23,133 nucleotides of DNA from positions 1-23,133 of IMG/VR virus record IMGVR_UViG_3300027736_000262; one strand, given 5' to 3'. Position numbers and translations under genes: made by a program. Source of the stretch: a virus. Under the pieces are notes generated by a model, which saw only the letters and a list, made by a program, of their open reading frames with translations, was not told where the DNA came from and did not search any database. This document shows, one piece after another, positions 1 to 7,090 of the stretch (positions within the stretch are counted from its first letter, which is position 1; every line of letters begins with the position of its first letter).

Positions 1-783
1 ACCACCCAACTGAGCACCAATATCCAAAGGTGCTTGACCCAATGACTCAATGCCTTGATTAGCCGCTAAGTACGCTTGGAATGGAGACAATGCACCAATC
101 TGACCTTGTTGGTAACCACCAAGTAAGTTAGCACCTTGACCAAACAACCCTGCACCAAACAATGTTTGTTGTTGACCCGCTTGTTGTGCTTGAGCCGCCA
201 ACTGAAGGTCTTGCATTGCTCTAGCATTAGCCAACGCCTGTTGTTCAGGATTAGCCGCACCTAGATTGCCACCTTGAGCCACAGACAATCCACCTCTGCC
301 TGTGTTGAACAATTGGTTACTTAACCTAGCAGATTCAACATCACGACTAGGGGCAAGCAAAGCCTGTTGGTTAGTCATGTATTGTTGAGCAACTTGTTCA
401 GGGGTTTGCTGAAGATACTGTTGCCCCAAACCAAACAAGTTTTGAGCCGCACCTTGTAACGGGGCATACTGACCTTGTGCTTGTTCTGCTTGCGTTAATG
501 CACCACCTTGCAAACCTGATAACCTGTTTTGATAGGCTTGTAGTTCAGGAGATACTGTGTATCCTGCACTCGTCAAATAACCTTCAGGACTAAACCCAAA
601 GTTAGATTTACCAAAACGAGTTGTAATGCCAACAGGTCTAAACCTAGCCTCCTCTGCCGCCTTGTCTGCCGCATAGCGTTGAGCATCAGCCGAGGCTCTA
701 GCCGCAGACGCATTGGAATCTGCTTGCATGGAACTACCAAGCAATCCTAAACCTCCGCTAATAAGTGCGCCCATAAATGCCAT
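1..783 (-). CDS. Ala/Gln-rich virion protein, probably internal/ejection type (3'-truncated by window edge)
   Basis: Reading leftward from an ATG at 783, the frame stays open for 261 codons and runs off the left edge. The start is preceded by AAGGAG seven bases upstream, inside the end of the cupin gene, so the two are likely coupled. The protein opens with a short hydrophobic Gly-rich segment (MAFMGALISGGLGLLGSSMQ). An Ala-rich, probably coiled-coil stretch follows (about 20-45), then a conserved-looking block (RFRPVGITTRFGKSNFGFSP, about 47-66). The rest is Gln/Gly/Leu/Ala-rich with motifs such as LLAPSR and NPEQQALANA. I recognise this as a conserved virion protein type from podovirus-like environmental phages. 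Family role is unproven; an internal (DNA-ejection) or tail-associated protein is the best guess. High confidence that it is coding, moderate on role. Confidence 0.8.
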   Translation of the reverse strand, partial: MAFMGALISGGLGLLGSSMQADSNASAARASADAQRYAADKAAEEARFRPVGITTRFGKSNFGFSPEGYLTSAGYTVSPELQAYQNRLSGLQGGALTQAEQAQGQYAPLQGAAQNLFGLGQQYLQQTPEQVAQQYMTNQQALLAPSRDVESARLSNQLFNTGRGGLSVAQGGNLGAANPEQQALANARAMQDLQLAAQAQQAGQQQTLFGAGLFGQGANLLGGYQQGQIGALSPFQAYLAANQGIESLGQAPLDIGAQLGG

Positions 784-785
784 GA

Positions 786-1097
786 TTATTCTCCTTGAAT
801 CAAAACTTCATCCACCTTAGACGGGTCTTTCTCGTCTGTGGCATGAATACAAAACCAAACACAATCAGTAACCGCTTTAATCCCATGATGATTTCCTGCC
901 TCAATATTTATGCAAGCAGGAGCATCGTAAATCTTAATATCACCATCATTGACAACTACAACCTTACCCTTGGCAAGTATCCCAAAATGGGAATATGTAT
1001 GCTTGTGTTGCATAAGCATAGTTCCAGCAGGAATACTCGCTTCCTTGGCATACAGTCCATCAGAAAAGTGGTGAGTGATGTAATCGGGTAGGTTCAT
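786..1097 (-). CDS. Small cupin-fold protein 1
   Basis: A 103-aa single-domain cupin. Cupin motif 1 is clear: G25, five residues, H31-x-H33, three residues, H37 where the family usually has Glu, six residues, G44. Motif 2 is represented by G68-x-x-H71. The four His residues could hold one divalent metal. Cupins include dioxygenases, isomerases and sugar- or metal-binding proteins, and nothing here picks a substrate. The start overlaps the stop of the next cupin by ATGA, and the ejection-type protein follows directly. The same H-x-H-x-Y-S-H string occurs in the neighbouring cupin, which suggests duplication or joint function. There is no signal peptide. It could be virion-associated or a cytoplasmic auxiliary enzyme. 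Confidence 0.85.
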   Translation of the reverse strand: MNLPDYITHHFSDGLYAKEASIPAGTMLMQHKHTYSHFGILAKGKVVVVNDGDIKIYDAPACINIEAGNHHGIKAVTDCVWFCIHATDEKDPSKVDEVLIQGE

Positions 1098-1375
1098 ACC
1101 TTACCTTCAGCAAAAACATTAACAAAAACTGTCCCGTCTTCCAACGCTTCAATCTCATGCCATCCATCAGCAAGCAAATTTACAGGCTGAGTGTCTTTGG
1201 TCATTATGAGTTCTTTGCCTTCCTTGCGTACCGCACAAGACCCTGCATTACATATTGTTAGATGTGAGTATGCGTGAAAATGTTTTTCCAATCCTTGCCC
1301 TTTGTTGGCATGAAATATATTAATTATTGCCCCGTCATAATTAACTTGATGAATTGGAATTACATTTTCAATCAT
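1094..1375 (-). CDS. Small cupin-fold protein 2
   Basis: A 93-aa single-domain cupin. Motif 1: G26, five residues, H32-x-H34, three residues, H38 in place of the usual Glu, six residues, G45. A motif-2-like G71-W-H73 follows. The H-F-H-A-Y-S-H string closely matches H-K-H-T-Y-S-H in the next gene. Outside this motif the two proteins differ, so they are diverged paralogues or an old pair. The start overlaps the 80-aa gene by ATGA and the stop overlaps the next cupin by ATGA, giving a tightly coupled set behind the tail fibre. Function unknown: a metal-dependent enzyme or a small-ligand-binding accessory of the fibre/virion module are both open. Confidence 0.85.
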   Translation of the reverse strand: MIENVIPIHQVNYDGAIINIFHANKGQGLEKHFHAYSHLTICNAGSCAVRKEGKELIMTKDTQPVNLLADGWHEIEALEDGTVFVNVFAEGKV

Positions 1376-1614
1376 AAATTTTGTGAACCAGTTGTTTGCG
1401 GTTGTAATTCTGAACTAGCAAAATAATTTTCAATATCACCAAATTCACCTGATTTTGCTCTGTTAAATAAATCTACACCATGCTGTTCAGAATCAAAACT
1501 TGTAGCTGTAAACGAATGTTCTTGATTAAATTCAAACCATTTCACAGTTAAATTAATTTGTTCTCTATCATTACCAAACCAAATTGGATTTTTTGCATAT
1601 TGTAGTGTTAACAT
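1372..1614 (-). CDS. Conserved small phage protein downstream of tail fibre
   Basis: An 80-aa hydrophilic protein without membrane segments or signal peptide. It starts MLTLQYAKNPIWFGNDREQI and contains GVDLFNRAKSGEFGDI near residues 46-61. I recognise this as a small conserved phage protein that often accompanies fibre genes, but I know no proven function. A fibre-assembly chaperone is possible from its place alone. The ATG is preceded by AAAGGA about six bases upstream. It lies 11 bases after the fibre gene and is coupled through ATGA to the cupin behind it. Confidence 0.75.
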   Translation of the reverse strand: MLTLQYAKNPIWFGNDREQINLTVKWFEFNQEHSFTATSFDSEQHGVDLFNRAKSGEFGDIENYFASSELQPQTTGSQNL

Positions 1615-1625
1615 TATTTTTCCTT

Positions 1626-2393
1626 TTAACTAACACGAACTGCAAACATCAAATTATTTACAGAACCAGTACCAGTAAATGCGCCCATAAATTGCCAAGT
1701 TCCTGATTGAGTGCTTGAAATGCAAGAGTTAGACTGCATAGTACAACCATTCCAAACTGCTCCATTTGTTGTAAAAGATGAACCTGCAAAAGTAGAGCCA
1801 AAACTTAATGAACCTACATTAGAAGTTATTCTACCTATCATATAACTCCCTACACTACCTGCACTTGGTGCAGAAATTACTAATGTTCCTGAAGTAGTAA
1901 TTGTTCCTCCTGACAAGCCATTACCTGTTGCAACCGAAGTAACTGTGCCAGCAGTTGATGCAATAGTAATTGTTCCCGTTCCGTTAGTAATTGATATGCC
2001 ACTACCAGCAGTTAATGTTGATTTGGAAAGTGTATTTCCTGTTGTATTACCAATAAGTAATTGACCATTTGTGTAAGTTGTTTGATTTGTTCCACCATTA
2101 GCAACTGGCAAAGTTCCTGTCACACCAGTAGTTAAAGGCAATCCTGTGCCACCCGCTAATGAGCCTGTAACTGCACCTGTGACATTGCCTGTAATCGTTG
2201 ATGATGCAGTTATTGCCGCAACATTAACAGTACCTGTAAAGGTAGGACTTGCAAGGTCAGCCTTAGTCGCAACAGCAGTTGAAATATTATCAAACTCGGT
2301 ATTGATTTCAGTACCTTTGACAATCTTTAACGGGTCACCCGATGTAAGATTATCTTTAGACGCAAAATTGGTTGATTTGGTGTAATTACTCAT
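1626..2393 (-). CDS. Tail fibre / receptor-binding protein
   Basis: A 255-aa protein with a typical short-fibre layout. The N-terminal attachment-like segment (about 1-50) carries PLKIVKGTEINTEFDNISTA, common in podovirus fibres. Then come SPTFTG and Gly/Thr/Ser-rich beta repeats such as TGVTGTLPVANGGT (about 89-102), a phage-fibre motif. The C-terminal part (about 180-255) has two Cys residues close together (NGCTMQSNSC) and is probably the exposed tip. AAGGAG precedes the ATG. It directly follows the nozzle gene, which fits attachment at the tail tip. No enzymatic depolymerase motif is visible. Confidence 0.85.
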   Translation of the reverse strand: MSNYTKSTNFASKDNLTSGDPLKIVKGTEINTEFDNISTAVATKADLASPTFTGTVNVAAITASSTITGNVTGAVTGSLAGGTGLPLTTGVTGTLPVANGGTNQTTYTNGQLLIGNTTGNTLSKSTLTAGSGISITNGTGTITIASTAGTVTSVATGNGLSGGTITTSGTLVISAPSAGSVGSYMIGRITSNVGSLSFGSTFAGSSFTTNGAVWNGCTMQSNSCISSTQSGTWQFMGAFTGTGSVNNLMFAVRVS

Positions 2394-2401
2394 ATTTCTC
2401 C

Positions 2402-3961
2402 TTAACTGACTTTCCCACGTTTGGCTTGAATTTCAATCTTTTGAACCGACAATTGACTACCATTGATGTTAGTCTCATAACCCGTTTGCACAACTTTACC
2501 AGCACCACTCGCACTTGAGGTCAATGTTTGCAAAGAAACACCATCAGAGTAATACGCTACTGTTGTTGCATTTGCCCCGTACTCAGCAATCCCATACTCG
2601 GAAATGCTTTGCGTTGGGATTAAAACATTGTTTGACAAATAGTTGTAACTAAAATCAAATCCCCACTTCATTGTGACGTATTGGTTTGTTCCGCCAATGA
2701 CAACAATTGACAATCGTTTCAATATAGAGGTAACTGATTGGTCACCTAAATCTGCATGGTTGGTGTAATACTGAAAACGATAAGCACTTGTATGGTCTTG
2801 ATAAGTTCCATACTTGCCAACATAACCATTTTTACCAATTAACAAGTCCCCGTTTCTGCGAGATAGCAAGGCAGTAGGTTCAATTGAGTCCCAAGTTGTT
2901 ATCCTAAACGAGCCATCTTGTAACTGCACCTTAGTGTCAAAACAAAATACTTGTTTAACTAAAGGAAGCGTTATGAGATAAAACGCTTCTTTTTCTGAAT
3001 AAACAGACTTGACAGTAGAAAGTGTTTCCCCCGCAAGAATATCTATCAAATCATTTCTTACATTCTTAGACAAGTCTCCCAATGGGGCAGACTTCTCGGT
3101 TATGGTTCTAGCAAATGAACGAATACCTGAATTGGATAAAAACAAAATGTCTTTACCCGTACTTTGAATTGTGTCTCTTGCTATACAACCAATCCCACCA
3201 ACAGTATCACTCAAAGTCATTGTGGCTGGTGTTGTTGCGTTGGCATAAACCAATATCTGACGTTTACCAAATATGATTAGAAACCCGTTGTGCGCAGCTA
3301 AACCAGTAATCTCATCAGCCCCATTAGGCCAAACTCTGTCTACATTTAATGAGCCAGCCGTTCCTGTTGACCATACATGACCCGACAAAAGGTCAGAGAA
3401 ATAAATTGTGTTTTTAACTGACGATGTACTTGCAACCCATAACCGACCATACGCACTTATGGCAATGTTTCCACTTGGAACAGTTGCTACATAACCAGTT
3501 TTCTCTGACACTCGTCTAAACGTGCTTGTAGAAACAGTTGGGTCAAATATGAGTGGGTCAAACCCTGATTGAAAGAAATAAGTAATTCCATTCAAAGATG
3601 TACATTGCCAGTTGTTTGCAGTAATGGTTGGGGCAGTACCCCCTCCCCCATACGTTAATTCTGAAACAGCGTTAGAGCCATCAAGTTTAAAGAGTTTATT
3701 GTTACCCGCAAATAAAACAGTCAAAGTACCATCTGATTGAACCAACTCATGTATCACACCAATATCATTAGCACCCAAAGCACCACTAGACGCATTAACC
3801 CTTGACCAACCCTTGCGTGAGCCAATACGACCATACTGGTCAATCACACAGTTAGTAGCAATCAAAGCAAATCCAGCCGCCAAATCAAGAGGCGAGTCTT
3901 GCGTATTCAACCCAAAAAAGCCTGGTGCTGAAATGCTATAAGTCTGTATTTGCTGACTCAT
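2402..3961 (-). CDS. Tail nozzle / packaged-DNA-stabilisation-like protein
   Basis: A 519-aa protein that begins with a motif seen in podovirus tail-nozzle or stabilisation proteins: PGFFGLNTQDSPLDL (about 13-27), then NCVIDQYGRIGSRKGW (about 37-52). The remainder is rich in short beta segments (for example SAYGRLWVAS and GFLIIFGKRQILVYA), consistent with a propeller-like body as in P22 gp10 or SU10-type nozzles. By analogy it would sit below the adaptor ring and plug the tail channel after packaging. It overlaps the adaptor gene by ATGA, and the fibre gene follows eight bases later, matching the order adaptor-nozzle-fibre. Role is inferred from motifs and synteny. Confidence 0.82.
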   Translation of the reverse strand: MSQQIQTYSISAPGFFGLNTQDSPLDLAAGFALIATNCVIDQYGRIGSRKGWSRVNASSGALGANDIGVIHELVQSDGTLTVLFAGNNKLFKLDGSNAVSELTYGGGGTAPTITANNWQCTSLNGITYFFQSGFDPLIFDPTVSTSTFRRVSEKTGYVATVPSGNIAISAYGRLWVASTSSVKNTIYFSDLLSGHVWSTGTAGSLNVDRVWPNGADEITGLAAHNGFLIIFGKRQILVYANATTPATMTLSDTVGGIGCIARDTIQSTGKDILFLSNSGIRSFARTITEKSAPLGDLSKNVRNDLIDILAGETLSTVKSVYSEKEAFYLITLPLVKQVFCFDTKVQLQDGSFRITTWDSIEPTALLSRRNGDLLIGKNGYVGKYGTYQDHTSAYRFQYYTNHADLGDQSVTSILKRLSIVVIGGTNQYVTMKWGFDFSYNYLSNNVLIPTQSISEYGIAEYGANATTVAYYSDGVSLQTLTSSASGAGKVVQTGYETNINGSQLSVQKIEIQAKRGKVS

Positions 3962-4605
3962 ATTGGCACAAACTCCTGATTCTCAGGATAGCGAGTTCCC
4001 TCTAACGCAACATGGTCTGAGAGCATAGATTTGTAAAGTAAGTATGCCTCACTTGATGACAGACCACCATCTTCACCACGCTCAACCAAAGCCCTTGCAT
4101 AAGCATTTTGAGCAACCAATGTATCAGGCACTAACACAACTGTTGAGCCTGAAGATAGTGTTGCCTGTGGTACTGTTAAAGCAAACTTAACTGTGTAAAC
4201 ACCATCGGGTACTGGGTACAAACTTACCTTTGTGTCGTAAGACCCGTTAACCCCATCAAAAGCATATTCTGTTGGTGATTGAGTAGCAACAGGAAGAAAG
4301 TTTAGTTTTCGGTTCATGTCCACAAAACTAATGTTTCTTAGTGATAAAAGGCTAGTTGTATTGATTACATCCATTACTTGAAACTTCTGTCCAGCACCAG
4401 TTAAAGCGTAGGATGAAGTAGACGAAGCTGTTGTTACTGTAATTGTTTGTCCCAACACATTCCAAGAGAAAGCATTTTCAATTTGACTTTTGGCATCATT
4501 GACAAACTTGCCTATCAATGTTGAATAAGTAGTTTCTGTTGGAGAGGTAACACTTGCCTCTCTCAGTCGAATTAGTACATCGTTAATCAGTTCTAAATAG
4601 GTCAT
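3958..4605 (-). CDS. Head-to-tail adaptor (SU10/P22 gp4-type connector)
   Basis: A 215-aa protein. The N-terminus (MTYLELINDVLIRLREASVT) followed by an open stretch and IGKFVNDAKSQIENAF (about 31-46) is typical of podovirus adaptor proteins that dock under the portal. The middle is beta-rich (YALTGAGQ, LYPVPDG) and the C-terminus is helical (LVAQNAYARALVERGEDGGL, about 163-182, then AYLLYKSML). In P22 and SU10 such proteins form a ring that closes the packaged head and carries the tail. It overlaps the preceding 111-aa gene and the following nozzle gene by ATGA on each side, which indicates coupled expression of connector parts. Confidence 0.83.
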   Translation of the reverse strand: MTYLELINDVLIRLREASVTSPTETTYSTLIGKFVNDAKSQIENAFSWNVLGQTITVTTASSTSSYALTGAGQKFQVMDVINTTSLLSLRNISFVDMNRKLNFLPVATQSPTEYAFDGVNGSYDTKVSLYPVPDGVYTVKFALTVPQATLSSGSTVVLVPDTLVAQNAYARALVERGEDGGLSSSEAYLLYKSMLSDHVALEGTRYPENQEFVPI

Positions 4606-4937
4606 TGTCTAGTCAACCCTTCTTCTTCAATGGTGACTGCTACCGCAAAGGTAGATGCCGCCTCTGATGTTGCTTTTAAAATATCGCCTTCTTCCATTAC
4701 AAAGTAAGATGTGCCACCCCAATCTTGGGTGGTCTTGGAAGTAACTGCTGTTTGATAGACAAGCGAATATGTAGCAGTCGCTGAAGTGTCTACCCAATCA
4801 AATGTAATGTGTTTATTTGAAGTAGTAGCATTAGCGGCACGAAGCAATACAACCTTTGCATAGTAACCAGTAGGTACTGTATAAAGAGTTGTCAGCGTAT
4901 TTGCTGTTAAGTTTGCTCCAACCGATAATGCTCTCAT
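4602..4937 (-). CDS. Small beta-rich protein, probable virion component
   Basis: A 111-aa protein of alternating short hydrophobic and Thr/Ser stretches (TLTTLYTVPTGYYAKVVLLR, about 15-34; ITFDWVDTS) with an acidic tail (TIEEEGLTRQ). The pattern suggests a single beta-sandwich. I do not know a named family. It sits between the 100-aa basic protein and the adaptor, overlapping both by ATGA, so a minor head or connector component is likely. There is no Cys, signal peptide or membrane segment. Confidence 0.75.
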   Translation of the reverse strand: MRALSVGANLTANTLTTLYTVPTGYYAKVVLLRAANATTSNKHITFDWVDTSATATYSLVYQTAVTSKTTQDWGGTSYFVMEEGDILKATSEAASTFAVAVTIEEEGLTRQ

Positions 4938-5236
4938 TTTGCCTTTGCCTTATTCCTTGCGGAAATTGACTTGGCTTTTGCCTTTGCATCATCCTTGGAG
5001 TTTGCACCCCAAGCCTTGAGCGAAAGAAGCAGTCTTGTTGGTTCACCATCCTTGTACTCTGCACCAGCCATATTGCCCATGCGAGCCAAGAAACTTGCTC
5101 TACGAGGGTTATCCCCCGACTTAACTGGTGCTTTCAAGTTGCCACCAGTTTCTGCATTATAAGATGCTCTGCCTTTAGAGTTCAACCCCCCTTTGGCATT
5201 TTTTCCTTCGGAGCGTTGCCAAGCAGGAGTCTTCAT
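4934..5236 (-). CDS. Small basic DUF6321-like phage protein
   Basis: A 100-aa strongly basic protein. It contains AWQRSEGKNAKGGLNSKGRA (5-24), YNAETGGNLKAPVKSGDNPR (26-45), RRASFLARMGNM (45-56) and a C-terminal Lys/Ala-rich tail. I recall this pattern as the DUF6321 family of phage and bacterial proteins of unknown function; that assignment is from memory. The charge suggests nucleic-acid contact, perhaps packaged with the genome. The start lies one base after the stop of the 53-aa gene, with AAGGA upstream. The end overlaps the 111-aa gene by ATGA. Confidence 0.8.
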   Translation of the reverse strand: MKTPAWQRSEGKNAKGGLNSKGRASYNAETGGNLKAPVKSGDNPRRASFLARMGNMAGAEYKDGEPTRLLLSLKAWGANSKDDAKAKAKSISARNKAKAK

Positions 5237-5237
5237 C

Positions 5238-5399
5238 TTATTTTCCTTTTTTTGGTTTCTTCATTCCAGCCTCAGACATAGCAATAGCCACCGCTTGTTT
5301 CTGAGATTTAACAACTTTCCCACCCTTACCTGAATGTAGAGTTCCCTCTTTCCATTCGTGCATAACTTTACCAACTTTAGCCATTTTCTTTGTTGCCAT
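5238..5399 (-). CDS. Small Lys-rich DUF6496-like protein
   Basis: A 53-aa reading frame, easily missed because of its length. It begins MATKKMAKVGKVMHEWKEGT and continues with LHSGKGGKVVKSQKQAVAIA before a Lys-rich end. The core (V-M-H-E-x-K-x-G-x-L-H-S-G, then K-x-x-K-S-x-K-Q-A-x-A-I-A) matches the small DUF6496-type proteins as I remember them. AAGGAG lies a few bases before the ATG, nine bases after the previous stop, and the stop is one base before the next ATG, so it fits the operon perfectly. Function unknown; basic charge suggests DNA binding. Confidence 0.85.
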   Translation of the reverse strand: MATKKMAKVGKVMHEWKEGTLHSGKGGKVVKSQKQAVAIAMSEAGMKKPKKGK

Positions 5400-5408
5400 G
5401 ATTACTCC

Positions 5409-5726
5409 TTAGACCAATTCTGTAACTGAAACAGTTGAAGTAGTAATTGTTGCATCTTTGATAAAAGCAATCTTTTGAGCAGGATTCACTCGTACTATTT
5501 CAACACAATTAGGTGGAATCATTGCTGATGTTGTAATACTTGCAGTTGGGCTAGTGCCAATTGCATAATGGCAATGACCTTGACCACAAGCAATGCGAAT
5601 CATGGTAGTTGTAGCACCAAAAGCCGTCATTTGAACGCTTGAGGTTGTGACTGTTGCCACTTGGGTTGTACCATGACTAGCAACTCCAAAAGCCACTTGG
5701 TTTGGGTCTAGTTGAAATGTTGACAT
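5409..5726 (-). CDS. Small Thr/Ser-rich beta protein, probable virion component
   Basis: A 105-aa protein made of short beta segments (TTQVATVTTSSVQMTAFGAT, about 20-39; IACGQGHCHYAIG; ATITTSTVSVTELV at the end). The cluster C-G-Q-G-H-C-H could bind a metal, but this is only suggestive. Length and composition resemble small capsid-decoration or connector proteins; no family is recognised. The ATG is preceded by AAGGAG and overlaps the stop of the preceding gene as TAATG. The 53-aa gene starts nine bases after its stop. Confidence 0.72.
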   Translation of the reverse strand: MSTFQLDPNQVAFGVASHGTTQVATVTTSSVQMTAFGATTTMIRIACGQGHCHYAIGTSPTASITTSAMIPPNCVEIVRVNPAQKIAFIKDATITTSTVSVTELV

Positions 5727-5890
5727 TATTTGCTCCTTGAAGATTTCTTCATCATGTTAGTTGCTGTGCGTTGACCACGCATAGGCTTTGGTTTACCAAC
5801 TGCCACCATAAAGGTTATTGATGGTTCACCACGTTTTTTAGCACCTTTTACAGCACTATTTGCATCTTTATAAGTAGTTGTTTTTTTCAT
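5726..5890 (-). CDS. Small basic protein (54 aa)
   Basis: The frame extends to an ATG at 5926, but the start at 5890 is preferred. There, AAGGA sits seven to eight bases upstream and the ATG overlaps the previous stop as ATGA, the usual spacing in this operon. The 54-aa product begins MKKTTTYKDANSAVKGAKKR and ends in a Met/Lys/Ser/Arg-rich tail. A central hydrophobic strand (ITFMVAVGKPKP) is the only other feature. Charge suggests nucleic-acid or capsid-interior contact. No family recognised. Confidence 0.75.
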   Translation of the reverse strand: MKKTTTYKDANSAVKGAKKRGEPSITFMVAVGKPKPMRGQRTATNMMKKSSRSK

Positions 5891-6312
5891 TTTGTATCCT
5901 TTTTGATAGAACCGCCTGATTTCCATGCGTCACAAGTTCTTAGTGCCGCACAGGTGAAATGAAATAACTCGCAAAATCCAAGGTCTGCCGCATCAATAAA
6001 CTGTTGGTCATAGTCCAACTCATTAGGGCTAGACTTACCTTTCTCTAGTCCCAATTTGATGCACTCCATCATCTTGGGAGTTTGGATAAATGCGGCACAG
6101 TTACCACAACGCATAGTTTTCACTACTTCGGTAGGTGCGTTATACATCTTGGCTTTTTTCAACCAAAACGCTTCATTAGGTTCAAGTGGGTTTGGCGCAC
6201 CATATCCATACTCTTTAAAAGCATGATTTCTGTTTTTCAGATTTACATGAATATCTTGAGTAGGCAAGGGACAAACTGTGCCTGAGAGCAATCCTTCTTT
6301 CACTTTAGCCAC
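5887..6312 (-). CDS. Cys-rich conserved phage protein, possible metal or Fe-S binding (HiPIP-like spacing)
   Basis: A 141-aa protein with seven Cys. Six lie in one cluster: C69-x2-C72-x11-C84-x29-C114-x6-C121-x5-C127. The strings MRCGNCAAF (67-75), GFCELFHFTCAA (112-123) and RTCDAW recall a phage-encoded family that resembles high-potential iron-sulphur proteins (CxxC, then C, then G-aromatic-C), though with more Cys than the four-Cys classic. It could hold a cluster or zinc. The upstream half has a conserved-looking EYGYGAPNPLEPNEAFWLKKA (34-54). The start is uncertain: GTG at 6312 has no clear ribosome site, whereas GTG at 6303 has AGGTGG upstream and a 4-nt overlap with the previous stop. 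Confidence 0.78.
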   Translation of the reverse strand: MAKVKEGLLSGTVCPLPTQDIHVNLKNRNHAFKEYGYGAPNPLEPNEAFWLKKAKMYNAPTEVVKTMRCGNCAAFIQTPKMMECIKLGLEKGKSSPNELDYDQQFIDAADLGFCELFHFTCAALRTCDAWKSGGSIKKDTK

Positions 6313-6503
6313 CTAGCGGCAAAGAAACTTAGGATTCCTGACAAGGTAGACACAACTGCCATGCCCATCCAAAAACCGCCCTTAGATTGGTTAATCATCT
6401 CAAGCATCAACTTAACGTCAACACTTAGTTGAGCAACCTGTATCTGTAAAGACTCTACTTGAGCCTCTAACTTGCCAAAGTCTCTAGCGTCAATATCAGA
6501 CAT
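6300..6503 (-). CDS. Small coiled-coil plus one-helix membrane protein, holin-like candidate
   Basis: A 67-aa protein. Residues about 11-40 form a heptad-like amphipathic helix (LEAQVESLQIQVAQLSVDVK). A short linker NQSKGG precedes one transmembrane helix (about 44-64, WMGMAVVSTLSGILSFFAAR), and the end is basic. This layout resembles XhlA-type haemolysin/holin accessories and other small phage lysis or membrane-anchor proteins. No endolysin or spanin gene is seen nearby, so a lysis role is only a candidate. AAAGG lies six bases before the ATG. It overlaps the 65-aa gene by 8 nt and the Cys-rich gene by up to 13 nt. Confidence 0.75.
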   Translation of the reverse strand: MSDIDARDFGKLEAQVESLQIQVAQLSVDVKLMLEMINQSKGGFWMGMAVVSTLSGILSFFAARWLK

Positions 6504-6693
6504 TCTGAACCTTTCGAGGTCTACCCATCTTCTTAAATTGCGGGATGGGAGGATTAAATTTTACTTCACTTAAAGGTTCTTCTTTTGCATCATCTAACCG
6601 AATGTAGTTAGGATGATTTCTCATGGAGTCAATGTCATGTTGAAGATTGAAGGTAATTATCGTACCTGTCGTTGTATCTTGAAACTGAGCCAT
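6496..6693 (-). CDS. Small conserved hypothetical protein (65 aa)
   Basis: A 65-aa hydrophilic protein starting MAQFQDTTTGTIITFNLQHD and ending in a basic KKMGRPRKVQNV segment with a GRPRK motif similar to AT-hook-like DNA contacts. Its ATG is preceded by AAAGG about five bases upstream. It is the first gene after the intrinsic terminator at 6708-6734, so it is expressed by read-through or from an unseen promoter. Its stop overlaps the start of the membrane protein by 8 nt. Function unknown. Confidence 0.7.
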   Translation of the reverse strand: MAQFQDTTTGTIITFNLQHDIDSMRNHPNYIRLDDAKEEPLSEVKFNPPIPQFKKMGRPRKVQNV

Positions 6694-6707
6694 AAAAACC
6701 TTTAAAT

Positions 6708-6734
6708 GAAGAAAAGGGGGTTTGTGACCCCCTT
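6708..6734 (-). terminator. Intrinsic terminator after the 108-aa gene
   Basis: On the minus strand an 8-bp perfect stem AAGGGGGT/ACCCCCTT (6734-6727 with 6721-6714) encloses a 5-nt loop and is followed by TTCTTC at 6713-6708. It starts seven bases after the stop of the 108-aa gene. It is a convincing Rho-independent terminator, though the U-tract is interrupted, so read-through into the following genes is plausible. Confidence 0.82.
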
Positions 6735-6740
6735 CCCCTG

Positions 6741-7067
6741 TTAGACGATTAATCGACCAACAACTACACGAATCTTAGCTGATGCCAAGTCAACAGTAGA
6801 GCCACTTTCGTTTTGTATACGCAAAGAAACTACACTAGCCGCAGAGACATAACCTGTAACAGTTAAACCTGCTTCATCGACTGCGAAAGAACATCCTAAA
6901 ACCATGTCACCCAATGCAACCCCAGGTACTGCAATAGTGTCTGTCTCTCCTGCCGCATCTACCAAAGAACCCGCATCAAGTGTTGCTGTGACCACCCAAG
7001 TGTCGCTAAACATTCCTCGGAACTGGTCATTACCTCTACGAGAGGTGATTGACGTTGCTGCTGCCAT
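6741..7067 (-). CDS. Putative capsid decoration / small head protein
   Basis: A 108-aa protein directly after the major capsid gene. After a basic N-terminus (SRRGNDQFRGMF, 8-19) the sequence alternates short beta strands (TWVVTATLDAGSL; DTIAVPGVALGDMVLGCSF, about 43-61) and ends ASAKIRVVVGRLIV. The pattern suggests one compact beta domain. Its place and isolation between two intrinsic terminators suggest a high-copy head component such as a decoration or cement protein, but I recall no characterised homologue. AGGAG lies about nine bases before the ATG. Confidence 0.78.
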   Translation of the reverse strand: MAAATSITSRRGNDQFRGMFSDTWVVTATLDAGSLVDAAGETDTIAVPGVALGDMVLGCSFAVDEAGLTVTGYVSAASVVSLRIQNESGSTVDLASAKIRVVVGRLIV

Positions 7068-7090
7068 TTTGATTTCTCCTAATTGTGGTT

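Noticed and set aside
795-1091. 98-codon plus-strand frame opposite the first cupin
   Set aside because: Exactly antisense to a protein with a full cupin motif, and it has no ribosome site.
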